14,478 bases of DNA from Alphaproteobacteria bacterium (GTDB lineage Bacteria > Pseudomonadota > Alphaproteobacteria > Reyranellales > Reyranellaceae), in the NCBI GenBank assembly GCA_013290035.1, contig JABCYT010000020.1:1-14478 (forward strand), given 5' to 3'. The notes beneath the pieces were generated by a model. The model did not search any database and was not told the DNA's origin. It worked only from the letters and a program-made list of their open reading frames with translations. Every line of letters begins with the position of its first letter. The first letter of the stretch is position 1. A program made the position numbers and the translations under genes. Below, piece by piece: positions 12,740 through 14,478 of the stretch.

Positions 12740-13072
12740 TCACGGCGCGGCGCGATGCGGGGCGAACAGGATGATCGCGGCGCCGACGAGACAGACGGCC
12801 GCGCCGGTCACGTCCCAACGGTCGGGCCGCGTGCCCTCGACCAACCACAGCCAGACCAGGGTTGCGGTAATGTAGATGCCGCCATAGGTCGCGTAGGCGC
12901 GACCCGCGGCATCGACCTCGATCAACGTCAGCAGCCAGGCGAACGCCGCCAGCGCCAGCATGCCCGGGACGAGCCACCAGGGCGAGGCGCCCAGCCGCAG
13001 CCAGGCCCAGACGGCGAAGCATCCGCCGATCTCGAGGAAGGCGGCGCCGACATAGGCGGCGATCGATTTCAT
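12740..13072 (-). CDS. YnfA/UPF0060-family small membrane protein
   Basis: A 110-residue, four-helix inner-membrane protein with the UPF0060 pattern: [20 protein letters not shown] (about 11-30), the second helix [34 protein letters not shown] (about 58-76), then [20 protein letters not shown] and a short tail. The family is related to small multidrug-resistance and EamA-type transporters, but its transport role is not settled. The ATG at 13072 lies nine bases after the LysR stop and has only a weak ribosome-binding sequence, so translation may depend on the upstream gene. Confidence 0.95.
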   Translation of the reverse strand: MKSIAAYVGAAFLEIGGCFAVWAWLRLGASPWWLVPGMLALAAFAWLLTLIEVDAAGRAYATYGGIYITATLVWLWLVEGTRPDRWDVTGAAVCLVGAAIILFAPHRAAP

Positions 13073-13081
13073 CGCCGGAGC

Positions 13082-13995
13082 TTAAGTCGCCCCGCCAAGC
13101 TCGGCCAGCAGCCAGCGGCGCAGCGCGCGCAGCGCCGGCAGGCCGCGTTCGCGCGGCCGGCAGACCAGCCAGACCTGGCCGCGCGCCGGCAGGCCGGGTC
13201 CCACCCGCACCAGCGCGCGGGACCTGATCTCGCTGTCGACCAGGGGATCGAACACCAGCGCGACGCCGAGGCCATGCGCGGCGGCGCGCAACGACTGGCC
13301 CATGCCGTCGACCTGCAAGCCCTTGGGCTCGTCCCGGCGGCGCTCGAAGCCGGCAGGATCGAGGCCCACGCCCTTCGCCCAGTCGGTCCATGACGTGCCG
13401 AAAGGCGAGACGCGGATCAGCGGCGCGCGCAGCAGGTCGGCCGGCGTGCGCAGTTTCAGGCGACGCGCCAGCGACGGCGCGGCAACCGGCACGGCACGCA
13501 GCTCCATGATCATCTCGGCCGAGACATCCGGCCATTGGCCGTCGCCGTAGCGCAGCGCCACGTCGACCATGCCGGTCTCCATGTCGGCCAGGCGCGGACT
13601 GGCCTCGACCTGCAGCTCGATGCGCGGATGTGCGGCAAGGAACTGACCCAGCCTCGGCAGCAGCCAGTGCGAGGCGAAGATCGGCACCGCGGAGACCCGG
13701 AGCCGTTGGCTGCCTGCGCCCTGCCGCGCCAGCGCCCGCGCGAGATCACCGAAGGCGCGCCCGGTCGTCGACGCCAGCAGCCGGCCGGCCGCCGACAAGG
13801 CGACGCCGCGCGGCCCGCGCTCGAACAGTTTTTCGCCGAGGGTGCGCTCGAGGCCGGCGATGCGGTGGCTGACCGCCGAAGGCGTGACGTGGAGCTGTTG
13901 GGCAGCGGCCTTGAACGAGCCCGTGCGCGCCGCAAGCTCGAAGGCCTGCAGCGCGAGCAGATCGCGCGCAGTCAGGTTGTTCGCAGCGTCTTCCG

Positions 13996-13999
<4 letters not shown>
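13082..13999 (-). CDS. LysR-family (GcvA-like) transcriptional regulator, probable CTG start
   Basis: A regulator of 305 residues if started at CTG 13999. The N-terminal helix-turn-helix (DLLALQAFELAARTGSFKAA, QQLHVTPSAVSHRIAGLE, GEKLFERGPRGVALSAAG; about 13-73) is followed by a two-lobed ligand-binding domain (RVSAVPIFASHWLLPRL at about 101-117, MVDVALRYGDGQWPD at 144-158). The style is that of GcvA/AmpR-like members. No ATG, GTG or TTG exists in frame between ATG 14182, deep in the upstream gene, and the end of the DNA-binding domain. CTG 13999 has GAGG four bases upstream and overlaps the preceding stop as CTGA, the position where an ATGA junction would be expected. LysR proteins usually control an adjacent gene; YnfA directly downstream or the acyl-CoA dehydrogenase unit are candidates. 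Confidence 0.88.

Positions 14000-14478
<479 letters not shown>

Overview
The window is GC-rich, densely coded DNA of proteobacterial type. An OmpA-family porin-like protein with a signal peptide shows a Gram-negative host. The gene families (BenE transporter, M20 carbamoylase-type hydrolase, acyl-CoA dehydrogenase with its extra C-terminal domain, DUF35/thiolase-like pairs, GcvA-type LysR regulator) and the codon use suggest an alphaproteobacterium with a broad catabolic repertoire. That placement is inference. No rRNA, tRNA, CRISPR array, insertion sequence or origin was seen.

Layout. (1) 129-742, minus: a Phd/YefM antitoxin and ParE/RelE toxin pair with an ATGA overlap, preceded by a promoter whose -10 box lies inside a near-perfect palindrome (probable autoregulatory operator). 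(2) 812-3218, plus: a two-gene unit of an M20 amidohydrolase (N-carbamoyl amino acid / allantoate type) and a BenE-family transporter, ending at a bidirectional terminator. (3) 3288-4250, minus: an OmpA-family outer membrane protein. (4) 4408-4905, minus: an unrecognised proline-rich exported or membrane-anchored protein. (5) 5045-5836, plus: a CaiD-like crotonase whose Shine-Dalgarno sequence sits in an 8-bp inverted repeat. It converges with (6) 5841-9169, minus: a MarR regulator, a metal-dependent amidohydrolase, a thiolase-fold protein lacking the nucleophilic cysteine, and a DUF35 zinc-ribbon/OB-fold protein. The last three overlap by ATGA/GTGA junctions. Groups 5 and 6 look like one acyl-CoA degradation locus in which the thiolase-like/DUF35 pair could act as an Ltp2-type retro-aldolase.

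(7) 9242-9726, plus: a broken HigBA module. The higB toxin has lost its N-terminal third; higA is intact in its conserved domain but has no good start codon. (8) 9723-12658, minus: an alpha/beta hydrolase, a zinc alcohol dehydrogenase, a C-terminal remnant of a second crotonase, and a metallo-beta-lactamase-fold hydrolase. (9) 12740-14478, minus: a YnfA/UPF0060 membrane protein, a LysR regulator that appears to start at CTG, and the C-terminal end of an acyl-CoA dehydrogenase that runs off the window.

The most notable signals are the cysteine-less thiolase-like/DUF35/crotonase locus, two gene remnants not apparent as full ORFs (crotonase C-terminus and higB C-terminus), the non-canonical LysR start, and several start-proximal regulatory structures. 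No gap between genes exceeds about 200 bases.
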